From an uncultured Eubacterium sp. (lineage in GTDB: Bacteria; Bacillota; Clostridia; Lachnospirales; Lachnospiraceae), in contig CAKRGF010000015.1 of the NCBI GenBank assembly GCA_934322085.1, forward strand, positions 1 to 59,763: a stretch of DNA of 59,763 nucleotides. Direction: 5' to 3'. Numbering within the stretch: the first letter of the stretch is position 1; the number at the start of each line of letters is the position of its first letter. Position numbers and translations under genes: made by a program. Shown piece after piece: positions 8,658 to 18,450 of the stretch. Below the pieces are notes generated by a model. It made no database searches. It had not been told where the DNA came from and saw only the letters and a list, made by a program, of their open reading frames with translations.

Positions 8658-8686
8658 TTGACAAGCCTTAGGTTTTTTAATACACT
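8658..8686 (+). promoter_or_regulatory. Promoter for the membrane protein gene at 8840
   Basis: A perfect -35 TTGACA (8658-8663) and a -10 TACACT (8681-8686) are separated by 17 nt. Transcription would begin near 8693, just before the folded leader. Confidence 0.6.
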
Positions 8687-8700
8687 ATTATATAATAAAA

Positions 8701-8810
8701 CAACTATTCAGGACTTCATGTAAAAAATCAATGGAGCGTCGTGCTTGCACGTAAGAAAACACGAAGTGTTCAAAATGCTCATATACGGGCAGGGGAGTCC
8801 TGAATAGTTG
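8701..8810 (+). promoter_or_regulatory. Multi-branched structured leader
   Basis: A perfect 15-bp outer stem (8701-8715 with 8796-8810) closes an 80-nt interior. Inside, ATGgAGC (8731-8737) pairs with GCTCAT (8777-8782) around two hairpins, CGTGC-TT-GCACG (8740-8751) and AACAC-GAA-GTGTT (8758-8770). It lies between the promoter and the ribosome site of the next gene. There is no U-tract, so it is not a simple terminator. Confidence 0.55.
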
Positions 8811-8839
8811 AAAACAAAACCCACAGGGAGGAACATCAT

Positions 8840-11008
8840 ATGTTTGGTTCATTCATTGGAAACGTCGCCGGCATTTCCTACTTTCTTGCATTTCAGATTT
8901 TAGGAATTCTTTTGGCACTGTATTTATTCCAGAAAGAAAAAACAGGAACAACACTTTTATTCGGCAGCGTATTCGGCAGTTTTGCCCTTCACTGGCTGCC
9001 TACCATTTACGCCTTTTTCTTTCAATTTTCAGTAAAAGCACATTTATTTGCTTTTATCACTTTCGTCGCAATTGTCTGGGCTGTATTTACTTTTGGCAAA
9101 GAACATACGCTATTTAAGGGACGATTCAAAAAGCCGGATATCGTTGCACTTTTCCGCGAAAATCCAGCTTTATTTCTTTTGCTTCCTTTATTTATTTACA
9201 CCTGTTATGTGCTTTTGCATGCTACCATTCCATACATCAACGGAAGTCTGCACAGTGGTCAGAGCACATACGGCGATATGAATATGCACTTAGGTTTTAT
9301 CACAAGCATCGCCAAGCAAAAAACTTTCCCGCCGGAATACTCCATTCTGCCGGGCACCAAACTTGCCTACCCATTTTTATCTGACAGTATTTCCTCGAGT
9401 GTTTACATCTGGGGAACTTCTTTGCGGACAGCCTATCTTCTGCCGATGTTTTTTGCCTTGATTCAGGTCTTTTCCGGCGTCTATCTTTTGGCAAAAAAAA
9501 TCATGCAGTACTTTGGCGGCAGCATCCGTGGAAAAAGTTTTCTTGCTATCACCCTTTTCTTTTTCAATGGTGGTTTAGGATTTTACTACTTTATGAATAA
9601 GGGACTGTTCAGTGAAAACTTCACCCGTATTTTTACTGCCTTTTACGAAACACCTACAAACTATGTACAGGCAAATATTCAGTGGCACAATATCATCTGC
9701 GATATGCTGATTCCACAGCGCGCCACCTTATTTGGATGGGCAATGCTGTTTCCGATTCTCATTTTACTCTACCGCGCGGTAGAAGAAAAAAGCACTTTGT
9801 ACTTTGCAGCTGCCGGTGTGCTCGCCGGAGGACTTCCACTGATTCACACGCATTCGTTCCTTGCCCTTGGCGTTATGTGTGCCGGATTTGTCATTCTTAC
9901 CATGCGTAAAAATGCAAAACGTAAAAATGCAAAACAAACAAAAGAATTTACCATTCCAGTCTGGGGACGTTTTCTTTTAACTGCCGCATCTTTGTTTGTA
10001 CTTACTTATATCAGTCTGCGTCAAAAATCCGACACACCGATTGAGGCAAACACACTGCTTATCATTGGCGTTTTGATTGCAGCAGTTTTAGTTCTTGGTA
10101 TGCTTGCCTCTTTGATTACTTCATGGGAAAAGCAAACCGCAATCCACTGGGGCATGTTTTTGGGAATCGTATTGGTAATTGCTCTTCCGATTTTATTTAC
10201 CTTTACTTTCAAACAGGCTTCCGGTGATAATTTCGTCCGCGGATTTTTCAACTGGAACAACTCGAATGTAGAAACAATGGATAATTACATCGTCTTCTAC
10301 CTAAAGAATCTCGGAGTTATGTTTATTCTCCCGGTTCTTTCACTCATTTTTGGCACAAAAAAACAGCGCCAGATTATGATGCCGGCTCTGTTCCTTTGGT
10401 TGATTTCAGAGTTTGTTTTATTCCAGCCAAACCCTTATGATAACAATAAATTAATGTTAGTGTCCTATTTCTTCTTCTGCGCAGCAAGTGCTGATTTTGT
10501 ATGGGACACTGCCGTGAATTTCTGCGAATTTACCAAAAAGAGAATTCACATCCTGCGTCCGGTTCTGGTAACCATCGTTGCTGTGTTAGGCACACTTGCC
10601 GCTGTCTTAACAATGGGAAGAGAAGCCGTTGCCGATTATGAGCTTTACAGCGCCGACTATGTTTCCCTCTGCAAATGGGTAGAGAAAAACACAGAACCGT
10701 CGGATACCTTTTTAACCGCAAACAATCACAACAATGCAATTGCCTCACTGACCGGTCGAAACATTGTATGCGGCTCCGGAAGCTTTTTATACTTCCACGG
10801 TCTTGACTACGCTGCGCAGGAAGCCGATGTAAAAACGATGTACGAAAATCCAGAAAGCCGCGACAGTCTGCTTGAGAAATACCACGTCACGTATATTGTA
10901 ATTGGCCCTTGCGAAAATGGAAGCTATTCTATTCCAGACATCAATGCATTTGCCGAAAATTACGACTGCGTCTACAACAAAAACGGAATTTTAGTTTTTG
11001 AAGTGTAA
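8840..11008 (+). CDS. Large polytopic membrane protein, possible GT-C glycosyltransferase
   Basis: A 722-residue protein with a dozen or more membrane spans and a soluble C-terminal domain of about 110 residues. The first outer loop holds GDMNMH, an acidic site placed as in GT-C glycosyltransferases that use polyprenyl-phosphate sugars. A later HTHSF motif and many aromatic loop residues fit the same class. The GGGAGG site 8-13 nt before the ATG is strong. It stands alone on the plus strand with its own promoter and leader and converges on a lipoprotein gene two bases away. The family assignment is by architecture only; an unclassified transporter is possible. Confidence 0.65.
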   Translation: MFGSFIGNVAGISYFLAFQILGILLALYLFQKEKTGTTLLFGSVFGSFALHWLPTIYAFFFQFSVKAHLFAFITFVAIVWAVFTFGKEHTLFKGRFKKPDIVALFRENPALFLLLPLFIYTCYVLLHATIPYINGSLHSGQSTYGDMNMHLGFITSIAKQKTFPPEYSILPGTKLAYPFLSDSISSSVYIWGTSLRTAYLLPMFFALIQVFSGVYLLAKKIMQYFGGSIRGKSFLAITLFFFNGGLGFYYFMNKGLFSENFTRIFTAFYETPTNYVQANIQWHNIICDMLIPQRATLFGWAMLFPILILLYRAVEEKSTLYFAAAGVLAGGLPLIHTHSFLALGVMCAGFVILTMRKNAKRKNAKQTKEFTIPVWGRFLLTAASLFVLTYISLRQKSDTPIEANTLLIIGVLIAAVLVLGMLASLITSWEKQTAIHWGMFLGIVLVIALPILFTFTFKQASGDNFVRGFFNWNNSNVETMDNYIVFYLKNLGVMFILPVLSLIFGTKKQRQIMMPALFLWLISEFVLFQPNPYDNNKLMLVSYFFFCAASADFVWDTAVNFCEFTKKRIHILRPVLVTIVAVLGTLAAVLTMGREAVADYELYSADYVSLCKWVEKNTEPSDTFLTANNHNNAIASLTGRNIVCGSGSFLYFHGLDYAAQEADVKTMYENPESRDSLLEKYHVTYIVIGPCENGSYSIPDINAFAENYDCVYNKNGILVFEV

Positions 11009-11010
11009 CA

Positions 11011-12141
11011 TCACTTATTTGCAGAAACATATTTTATAACACCTGAATCGTAAGTTGTTTCACTTTCGATCTGACTTTCGTTTGTTCTGCGTACTAACAA
11101 ATACAATTCCTGATTAGCACCAACCAAAACATCATAAATCACATCATCTGTCAACCCGTCAAAGCTGCCATCTGCGCTGAGACGGGTGACAGATGTTTTT
11201 TGTCCAAAATCACTAATCCTGTAAAGGCCTGACAAATTAAACGCATACATCTGCCAATTCGTTGTATCGCTGTCAAAATACCACTCATATTTTTTATTAT
11301 CTTCCGGGATATCGTCTCCGAATTCGGAAGTGCGTGACAAAGTCTGCGAATCCAATACACCGAATTTTTTCTTTGACATGGAATAATACACAATTTCATT
11401 TTCCCCATATCCTACTCTTTTTGAAAATGCACCATCCGAAACAGATTCGCAGAGATTTGTTCTCGTTCCGCTCACAGAGTCAAACCACATAGCACTTGAC
11501 GAATTAAATACGAGCATCGGTGTTCCATCTTCCGTCACATGAAATGCGGTCACATCATATTCTTTGGCATAATCTATTTCGCTTCCGTTTTCTTCTACCT
11601 TTGTCTGCAGTTTTGTCTTTTGCACTGCATTTGAATTTTCATCAATAGTAAGCAGATAATATTCACTGGCACCACTTTGTTCTTCAAATGGATTTGCATT
11701 TTCATCATACAATTTAACCTGCATAAGGGCATAGAGATTTCCATCATCTCCCCTTGTAATATAGGGAAGGTCCACGGAATCCACAGAACCCTCCATTGTT
11801 TTTTTCACCAGTTTCGTAAGCGCCTTACGACCATATTGTTTCGTCTGCCAGTCGCCCGCCGAATTTAACGTATACTCATAAATCGAGCAGCCCGTATCAT
11901 CCTCATCATCCATTCCTACTGCATACTGATAAAGCGCCGGCTCTCCCTCTGCATTTGTCTGTAAATCAGTAACCTGAAGTTCATCATCCAATACCTCATC
12001 CGGTACACTGTAAAAATCCTGCTCTACATACTTTTTTCCCTGTGATGGTTTTGCCGTCGGCTCACCCGTTTCCGAACCACCACTGCCACACCCAGTCACG
12101 AGCATAGCCCCTACACACAGCAACACTAACAGTCGTTTCAT
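11011..12141 (-). CDS. Lipoprotein of unknown function
   Basis: A 376-residue exported lipoprotein. The signal peptide ends in the lipobox LVTGC with the lipidated cysteine at position 18, followed by a Gly/Ser/Thr tether. The mature part repeats short beta-strand units with Asp- and Tyr-rich turns (for example DGNLYALMQVKLYDE), suggesting a beta-propeller. No enzyme motif is recognised. It lies 14 nt after tex on the same strand and is probably co-transcribed. Confidence 0.75.
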   Translation of the reverse strand: MKRLLVLLCVGAMLVTGCGSGGSETGEPTAKPSQGKKYVEQDFYSVPDEVLDDELQVTDLQTNAEGEPALYQYAVGMDDEDDTGCSIYEYTLNSAGDWQTKQYGRKALTKLVKKTMEGSVDSVDLPYITRGDDGNLYALMQVKLYDENANPFEEQSGASEYYLLTIDENSNAVQKTKLQTKVEENGSEIDYAKEYDVTAFHVTEDGTPMLVFNSSSAMWFDSVSGTRTNLCESVSDGAFSKRVGYGENEIVYYSMSKKKFGVLDSQTLSRTSEFGDDIPEDNKKYEWYFDSDTTNWQMYAFNLSGLYRISDFGQKTSVTRLSADGSFDGLTDDVIYDVLVGANQELYLLVRRTNESQIESETTYDSGVIKYVSANK

Positions 12142-12155
12142 CTCATCCTTCTCCT

Positions 12156-14297
12156 TTACAATATCATTGACAGCTGAATTCGCTTCTTCTGCATATCCAC
12201 CTGTAATACTTTAACATCTACCACATCCCCTACGGAAACAATATCCAGTGGATGTTTAACAAATTTTTTGTCCGTCAGTTTAGAAATGTGGACAAGTCCA
12301 TCCTGATGCACACCAATGTCTACAAATGCACCAAAGTCAATGACATTACGCACGGTTCCTTTCAAAATCATGCCCTCTTTTAAATCTTTCATTTCTAATA
12401 CGTCACTGCGCAAAATTGGTTTTGGCATCTCATCACGCGGGTCGCGTCCCGGCTTTTCCAATTCGCGAATAATATCTTTCAACGTAATCTCGCCAACGCC
12501 AACCTGCTCCGCTAGTTTTTTTGTATCTTTTGCCATTAATGACAAACCGGTAAGCCCACCGGCAATATCCTCCAGCTGATACCCCAGCATTTCCAGTAAT
12601 TTTGTTGCTGCCTCATAAGATTCCGGGTGCACACTCGTTGCATCCAGTGGGTTTTTGCCACCGGTAATGCGCAAAAATCCCGCACACTGTTCATAGGCTT
12701 TCGGTCCTAATTTAGCCACTTTCAAAAGTTCTCTACGGCTCTTAAAACGACCATTTTCCTCACGGTATGTTACAATGTTTTTGGCAATTGCTTTCGATAC
12801 ACCAGACACATATTCAAGTAATGACGCCGATGCTGTGTTCAAATCAACTCCAACATTATTTACACAGTCCTCTACAACATTTCCCAGTGCCTCACTCAGT
12901 TTTTTCTGGTTCATATCGTGCTGGTACTGCCCAACGCCTATACTTTTCGGATCAATTTTTACAAGCTCAGCCAATGGGTCCTGCAGTCGTCTTGCAATCG
13001 AAACAGCACTTCTCTGTCCCACATCAAAATTCGGAAATTCCTCTGTCGCCAGCTTGCTCGCTGAATAAACCGACGCTCCTGCCTCATTGGTAATGATGTA
13101 TTGAACCGGACGATTTAATTCCTTTAACATATCTACAATAACAAGTTCGGATTCTCTGGATGCCGTTCCATTACCAACCGAAATCAGGCTGATGTTATAC
13201 TTTTCAATCATTGCCTTAACAATGCGTTTGGTCTCTGCCACTTTATTCTGTGGCTCCGTCGGAAATACCACAATGGTGTCAAGCACTTTTCCCGTCTCAT
13301 CCACGACCGCTAACTTACAACCGGTACGAAATGCCGGATCCCAGCCAAGTACCACTTTACCGGCAATTGGTGGCTGCATCAAAAGCTGCTCCAAGTTTTT
13401 GCCAAACACACGAATTGCCCCATCTTCGGCTGTCTCCGTTAATTCATTCCGGATTTCTCTTTCAATTGCCGGCGCAATCAAACGCTTATAACTGTCCGCA
13501 ATCATCTCTTCCAGATACGGTGTTGTATATTCATTTTCCTTTACAATAATTTTTTTTCGCAAATACCGCAGAATATCATCCTCAGGCGCCTCAATTTTTA
13601 CAGTCAGAATTTTTTCTTTCTCACCACGGTTGATTGCAAGCGTCTGATATCCGGACACCTTGGAAAGCACCGTAGAAAAGTCGTAATAATTTTCGTAAAC
13701 GCTTTTCTCCTCCGCATTCTTCGCCGTAGAAACCAATGAGCCTTTCTGCATCGTTGTCTTACGAATCGCAGTTCTGTAATCAGCTTCGTCCGCAATTGCT
13801 TCCGCCAAAATATCCAGTGCGCCAGAAATTGCCTGCTCCACTGTCGTAACTTCTTTTTCCTCATCCAGATACTGCTTTGCTTCTTCTTCCACGGAATGGT
13901 CTAACATCTGCAAAAGAATCTGATTTGCCAGTCCTTCCAGCCCTTTTTCTTTTGCAATCGTAGCACGTGTGCGTCGTTTCGGACGATACGGACGATACAA
14001 ATCTTCCAATAGCACCTGTGTCTGTGCCGCCAGAATCTGCTGCTTGAGTTCTTCGGTTAATTTCCCCTGCTCCTCAATGCTGGCAAGCACGGTCTCTTTT
14101 CTTTCTTCCAAATTACGCAAATAAGTTAATCTCTCATCCAGATTACGCAGCTGTTCATCATTTAATGAACCATGTTTTTCTTTCCGGTATCGGGCAATAA
14201 ACGGAATTGTGCAGCCTTCGTCAATCAATTCCATTACTGCTTCAACCTGCCATACTTTAATTTTCAGTTCTTCTGCTATTTGTTTTGCAATATTCAT
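12156..14297 (-). CDS. tex: RNA-binding transcription accessory protein Tex
   Basis: A 713-residue Tex/YhgF protein, related to eukaryotic Spt6, that binds nucleic acid and affects transcription and stress survival. The order is the helical N-terminal part (IPFIARYRKEKHG), a YqgF/RNase H-like domain (LGWDPAFRTGCKLAVVD), a helix-hairpin-helix section, and a C-terminal S1 domain (LKEGMILKGTVRNVIDFGAF). The start at 14297 has AGGA upstream and gives the family length; earlier in-frame starts would run into the GNAT gene. Confidence 0.95.
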   Translation of the reverse strand: MNIAKQIAEELKIKVWQVEAVMELIDEGCTIPFIARYRKEKHGSLNDEQLRNLDERLTYLRNLEERKETVLASIEEQGKLTEELKQQILAAQTQVLLEDLYRPYRPKRRTRATIAKEKGLEGLANQILLQMLDHSVEEEAKQYLDEEKEVTTVEQAISGALDILAEAIADEADYRTAIRKTTMQKGSLVSTAKNAEEKSVYENYYDFSTVLSKVSGYQTLAINRGEKEKILTVKIEAPEDDILRYLRKKIIVKENEYTTPYLEEMIADSYKRLIAPAIEREIRNELTETAEDGAIRVFGKNLEQLLMQPPIAGKVVLGWDPAFRTGCKLAVVDETGKVLDTIVVFPTEPQNKVAETKRIVKAMIEKYNISLISVGNGTASRESELVIVDMLKELNRPVQYIITNEAGASVYSASKLATEEFPNFDVGQRSAVSIARRLQDPLAELVKIDPKSIGVGQYQHDMNQKKLSEALGNVVEDCVNNVGVDLNTASASLLEYVSGVSKAIAKNIVTYREENGRFKSRRELLKVAKLGPKAYEQCAGFLRITGGKNPLDATSVHPESYEAATKLLEMLGYQLEDIAGGLTGLSLMAKDTKKLAEQVGVGEITLKDIIRELEKPGRDPRDEMPKPILRSDVLEMKDLKEGMILKGTVRNVIDFGAFVDIGVHQDGLVHISKLTDKKFVKHPLDIVSVGDVVDVKVLQVDMQKKRIQLSMIL

Positions 14298-14307
14298 TTT
14301 CCTGCTC

Positions 14308-14739
14308 CTAATATAATCCTTTTTTATAAATAACCTTCCGCAACGCTGGTCCACAGTATTCATGTGGGATAAGTTTAAATCCCTGTTTTATATAAAACTG
14401 TTCTTTGCTTGGCTCAGATATAAGTTGTACACTAACACGACTTCCATCACACATATTTTTCTCAATATGCTCCAAAAGCATATGTATAATTGTACTTCCA
14501 ATTCCCATTCTTTGATATTCAGGCTTAACAACAATATCCATAATCATAAAATAAATACCATCACCGACAGCTCTCCCCATTCCAATGGCAACTGTGTTAT
14601 CAAAAACGGTAACTGTATAATATGAATTTTTCAAAGCAATTTCAGCCTGTTCCTTGCACCAATTATTCCACTTAACTGACTTTCTTAATGTGTAATATGT
14701 TTCATAATCAAGTTGATTTTCTTTAAATGTATAGTTCAT
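14308..14739 (-). CDS. GNAT family N-acetyltransferase
   Basis: A 143-residue acetyl-CoA-dependent acyltransferase. The acetyl-CoA-binding loop is VVKPEYQRMGIGSTI, matching the family's Q/RxxGxG/A motif, preceded by the beta-strand MIMDIVV and followed by the usual C-terminal YIKQGFK. A GGAGG site lies upstream of the ATG. Substrate unknown. It ends 10 nt before tex. Confidence 0.88.
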   Translation of the reverse strand: MNYTFKENQLDYETYYTLRKSVKWNNWCKEQAEIALKNSYYTVTVFDNTVAIGMGRAVGDGIYFMIMDIVVKPEYQRMGIGSTIIHMLLEHIEKNMCDGSRVSVQLISEPSKEQFYIKQGFKLIPHEYCGPALRKVIYKKGLY

Positions 14740-14760
14740 ATTGTCGTCCTCCCCATAAAA

Positions 14761-15462
14761 TTATAATACACTAAACTCCACCTTTGTTTTTTTTAGCATT
14801 TGATTTTCATATTCAAGAATAAACGCATTGGCATCCACATCGCTTTTTATAAAACACTGTTTCCCATTATTACTCACAAATGCTGTATCATCTTCCATGG
14901 CAAGTCCCACCATATTTTTGTCCTGTAACATTCCATCAAACGAACTACGTCTTTGCTCATTATTATAATGAGGGCAAAACGCCATATCTATCAAATCTAA
15001 CATACCATCTGCCCAGCAAAATTTCCATTTGTCATCTTTTTCAAAAAAACCAGAATCACTATGTCCACAATTAAACCAACAAATTGCACCAGCGCTAATC
15101 CCCGTCAACACTGCTGTATCTTTCTGATATATTTTTTTCAATTTTTCATTGAGGCCACGCTTTTTCCATACCTCCATCATAAAAACCGTGTCCCCACCGC
15201 CAACATAGATAATATCTGCCCATGCCAAAAGTTCATCTACTTCTTTATCAGTGCATTCAGAACAAAGACAAAGAACCTTCACCTCACAGCCAAGTTTTTC
15301 ATACTCATTTGTAAATGTGTGAATATATTCCTGCGCATCATGGCTCGCTGTTCCAATAAAAAGGACTCTCGGATTTTGTTTCTTCGATAATTTAATTGCA
15401 TACTTATTTAATGGTCTGGTTGTTAATAAATTTCCACCGGATATTGCTACAATCCTTCCCAT
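14761..15462 (-). CDS. Peptidase E-like (S51) glutamine amidotransferase-fold protein
   Basis: A 233-residue protein of the dipeptidase E group. The nucleophile elbow GISAGAICWF carries the catalytic serine, and the strand IIYVGGGDTVFMMEVWKK precedes it as in the family. It would hydrolyse Asp-X dipeptides or act as a related hydrolase in the cytosol. The second ATG (15462) is chosen because GAGGGGG lies 6 nt before it, while the first ATG touches the site. Confidence 0.87.
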   Translation of the reverse strand: MGRIVAISGGNLLTTRPLNKYAIKLSKKQNPRVLFIGTASHDAQEYIHTFTNEYEKLGCEVKVLCLCSECTDKEVDELLAWADIIYVGGGDTVFMMEVWKKRGLNEKLKKIYQKDTAVLTGISAGAICWFNCGHSDSGFFEKDDKWKFCWADGMLDLIDMAFCPHYNNEQRRSSFDGMLQDKNMVGLAMEDDTAFVSNNGKQCFIKSDVDANAFILEYENQMLKKTKVEFSVL

Positions 15463-15482
15463 AATCATCCCCCTCTCACTTC

Positions 15483-16817
15483 TTACCTTCGTGTGTACCC
15501 TGTCACCTTAACACTATTATCACAGTCCAAATATTCAAGCATCTTATTGTTACTTAAATTCAAACTGCTAATGCTATTATCATAACACTCCAAATACGTC
15601 AATGCTGTGTTTTTGCTTACATCCAGCGTACTTAAATTATTGCCATCGCACTCTAATCGCTGCAAACCTTTATCACCACTAATATCCAAACTTGATAACT
15701 TGTTTTTGTCACATTGCAAAACTGTCAATTTGGGATTTACACCCATAACTAAAGTGTTCATATTATTTGATGAACAAGCCAATGATTCCAAGTCCGCATT
15801 TTTGCTTACATCCAAATCGCTGATTTTGTTAAAAATACAGCTTAATGTTATTAACTCGGTATTACTATTCACATCCAAACTTTCTATTTCATTTCTATCG
15901 CAGAACAAATTCAACAACTTCGTATTTTTGCTTACATCCAAACTGGTCAACTTATTATTTTGACAGTCTAATGTCATTAAATTTCTGTTAATGGTAACAT
16001 TTAGGTCACTTAATTTGTTATCGTAACAATACAATGTATCCAACTTTGGATTATGGCTAATATTTAAACTACTTAATTGATTGTTATTGCATTTAAGCAC
16101 CTGCAGTTCCGCATTATTGCTAATGTCTAGATATGATAATTTACACCCTTGGCAATCTAACTCTGTCAAGGCATCATTCCCACTCACATCAATTCTATCC
16201 AGTTCACTTCCTCCACAGGTCAAAGAAGTCAATGCCGGTAATTCCTCAAAATGAAGCACACCTGACAAATTACAATACCACCAATTAATACGGCTCAATC
16301 TGCCTTTTTCATCCCATCCGTATGAACTATCATCCAAATTGGTTGAAACTTTTGCACCACTTGCCGTTTGTTCATTAATTATCTTTTTCAAAGCGGCTGC
16401 ATCGGCTGCGTTCTTTTTTGTCTTTATCGTTGGCGTCGGTGTTGGAGTCTTTGTGTCACTCGTTGGTGTTGTGACAGCTTTTTTTGCTGATTTTTTCTTT
16501 ACCGTAATTTTGCAGATATATTTCTTACCTGCTACCTTCGCTGTGATATTTGCTTTTCCTGCTTTTTTCGCAGTTACGACTCCCTTTTTATTGACTGTTG
16601 CAACTTTCTTCTTGTTACTGCTCCATGTAATTTTTTTACCTTTTGGCGTGTTCTTTACTTTTATAGTTACTTTTTTTCCAACTACTAACGTTACCGACTT
16701 TTTGCTAAGTTTTATCTTCTTTTTTGCCGCCTGTACGTTACTTGCCGGACTGATAAGCATTGTCATTACAAGGCATATCATAAGTAAAATCATCGTAGGT
16801 TTTTGTAAATTTCTCAT
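15483..16817 (-). CDS. Secreted leucine-rich repeat protein with Ig-like domain
   Basis: A 444-residue exported protein. Signal peptide about 1-30, lysine-rich Ig-like domain about 33-108 (WSSNKKKVATVNKKGVVTAK), a Thr/Pro linker, then roughly eleven 21-residue leucine-rich repeats of the type LxxLxCxxNxLxxLDVSxN with one cysteine per turn. Such repeats form curved binding surfaces; binding to the cell surface or host is an inference. No sortase motif or transmembrane anchor is visible at the C-terminus, which ends in YTRR. Confidence 0.85.
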   Translation of the reverse strand: MRNLQKPTMILLMICLVMTMLISPASNVQAAKKKIKLSKKSVTLVVGKKVTIKVKNTPKGKKITWSSNKKKVATVNKKGVVTAKKAGKANITAKVAGKKYICKITVKKKSAKKAVTTPTSDTKTPTPTPTIKTKKNAADAAALKKIINEQTASGAKVSTNLDDSSYGWDEKGRLSRINWWYCNLSGVLHFEELPALTSLTCGGSELDRIDVSGNDALTELDCQGCKLSYLDISNNAELQVLKCNNNQLSSLNISHNPKLDTLYCYDNKLSDLNVTINRNLMTLDCQNNKLTSLDVSKNTKLLNLFCDRNEIESLDVNSNTELITLSCIFNKISDLDVSKNADLESLACSSNNMNTLVMGVNPKLTVLQCDKNKLSSLDISGDKGLQRLECDGNNLSTLDVSKNTALTYLECYDNSISSLNLSNNKMLEYLDCDNSVKVTGYTRR

Positions 16818-16938
16818 TTGGGAGATCCTCCATCATTTGTATTATTTTTATGTTTCCAACATATCATATTCAAAATATAATGTAAATAAAAACTGTAAAA
16901 TATTATATGGATTCATATCCTCCAATAAACACTGAGCT

Positions 16939-18417
16939 TTATACCTTCAAATTATTTTTCATCCACTCATATAGTGTCTGCCTGTCTTCAGGTGTTATTT
17001 TTGAATTTTGGTTTCTATCATAATGATGTCCAAATTCCTCATCCACATATTGATTACCATTAATTACAATTGGATTTTTAAATCTTGGCCTGACATGTAA
17101 ATGCAAATGAGGATTTGGTGAAGATTCTTTATAAAAACTGTTCATCAAACAGCTCCAATTGCACATCGTTGCGCCAAGGACAGATTTAAAACAACTTTCC
17201 ACGCGCCTTACAACATATCTCAAATCAAACCATTCCTTCTCCGTAAGCTCTGATAGAGAACCACAATGCCTTTTTAAAACTAAAACGCATCGCCCAACAT
17301 AATCTTGTTCATCTGCTAAATAAACGGACCAAAAATCAGTGGTAAATAATAAATATTTCTTTTGCTTTTCTGTTAAATTACACCAGTCACATTCTTCCCT
17401 TACCTTCATCATATTTTCAACAATTTCATCAATATGCCCAAGCACCTCTTTACATATTTTTGTTCTCCAAAAAGCAAAAGAAATCAAGCCTTCTCTATCT
17501 TCCGAATCGCTCAATAAATATTCTTTATAGCCATAGGTACTCCGAAGCAATTGAAACACATAGACATACGGCATTGCATTTAAGTCCTTCTCACTTAACG
17601 GAAAATACTCACAGTATGCTTTTACATAATGACGCAAATCCTGTAAATCAATTTTACCATTGTTTCTTGAATTATGTGACGTCTGAACAAATGACCTCAT
17701 TAATTCCCACACCACCGGTAGTTTTCTTGCCGATGTAAAGTCAATTACAGCCTTTATCCGATTATCTTCCCCAATAATCTGACACCCTTGATAGTCGCCG
17801 TGACTGGGACTATACGTTATACCTTCAAAATATCTTCGAAATATATCTTGATTTTTCTGCAAGACAGTACGCTTATATAATAAATCTTCTTTAATTTGTT
17901 TATATAAAGAATCTTCCCTATGCTGCTCCAACACTTCTAATATATTATCATACTTGGAAACAGCATCACCATTTACCCACGCAGCATCCATATCAACAGG
18001 CAGTTCCATATCTTTTAATGCGATATGAATTTTGGCAAGCATAACCGCCATTTGCGGAATCATTTCCTCAGGAAAATCATTGTACCCATAAGATTGTCCA
18101 CTCATGTATTTTTGCAATACGAATCGATGTCCTTTGTATTTTACCATTTTTTCTCCCGAAACTGTTTCAATAAAATCTGTCGAAGGGATTTCGCAATTTT
18201 TCAATTTCTCCAATATTTTTGCTTCCCTGATAATATCGCAATCCTCAATATACGATTGGTATTCTTTCAAAAAATAAGTATTACTGCCATCATTAACAGT
18301 AAAACAATTAGCAGTTCCTATCGGAAGTTTTCTGTAAGAAGCACATGAAATATCCCAATTTGCTTTTAAAAGATTTGTCATATTTTCCCCATTCAAAACC
18401 GTCTCCTCTAATGCCAT
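16939..18417 (-). CDS. APH-fold kinase fused to a HIT domain
   Basis: A 492-residue two-domain protein. Residues about 12-340 have the aminoglycoside phosphotransferase/CotS kinase fold, with catalytic HGD at 206-208 and VIDFTSA as the metal-binding Asp. Residues about 350-490 are a histidine-triad (HIT) nucleotide hydrolase or transferase domain, with H-x-H-x-H at 437-441. The usual Asn of HGDxxxxN is Gln here. The pairing suggests one protein that phosphorylates a small molecule and handles a nucleotide-linked partner. Both the ATG at 18417 and one at 18381 have ribosome sites. The substrate is unknown. Confidence 0.82.
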   Translation of the reverse strand: MALEETVLNGENMTNLLKANWDISCASYRKLPIGTANCFTVNDGSNTYFLKEYQSYIEDCDIIREAKILEKLKNCEIPSTDFIETVSGEKMVKYKGHRFVLQKYMSGQSYGYNDFPEEMIPQMAVMLAKIHIALKDMELPVDMDAAWVNGDAVSKYDNILEVLEQHREDSLYKQIKEDLLYKRTVLQKNQDIFRRYFEGITYSPSHGDYQGCQIIGEDNRIKAVIDFTSARKLPVVWELMRSFVQTSHNSRNNGKIDLQDLRHYVKAYCEYFPLSEKDLNAMPYVYVFQLLRSTYGYKEYLLSDSEDREGLISFAFWRTKICKEVLGHIDEIVENMMKVREECDWCNLTEKQKKYLLFTTDFWSVYLADEQDYVGRCVLVLKRHCGSLSELTEKEWFDLRYVVRRVESCFKSVLGATMCNWSCLMNSFYKESSPNPHLHLHVRPRFKNPIVINGNQYVDEEFGHHYDRNQNSKITPEDRQTLYEWMKNNLKV

Positions 18418-18450
18418 GATGTCTCCTCTCTCTTAAAATGGTGTTCTTCG

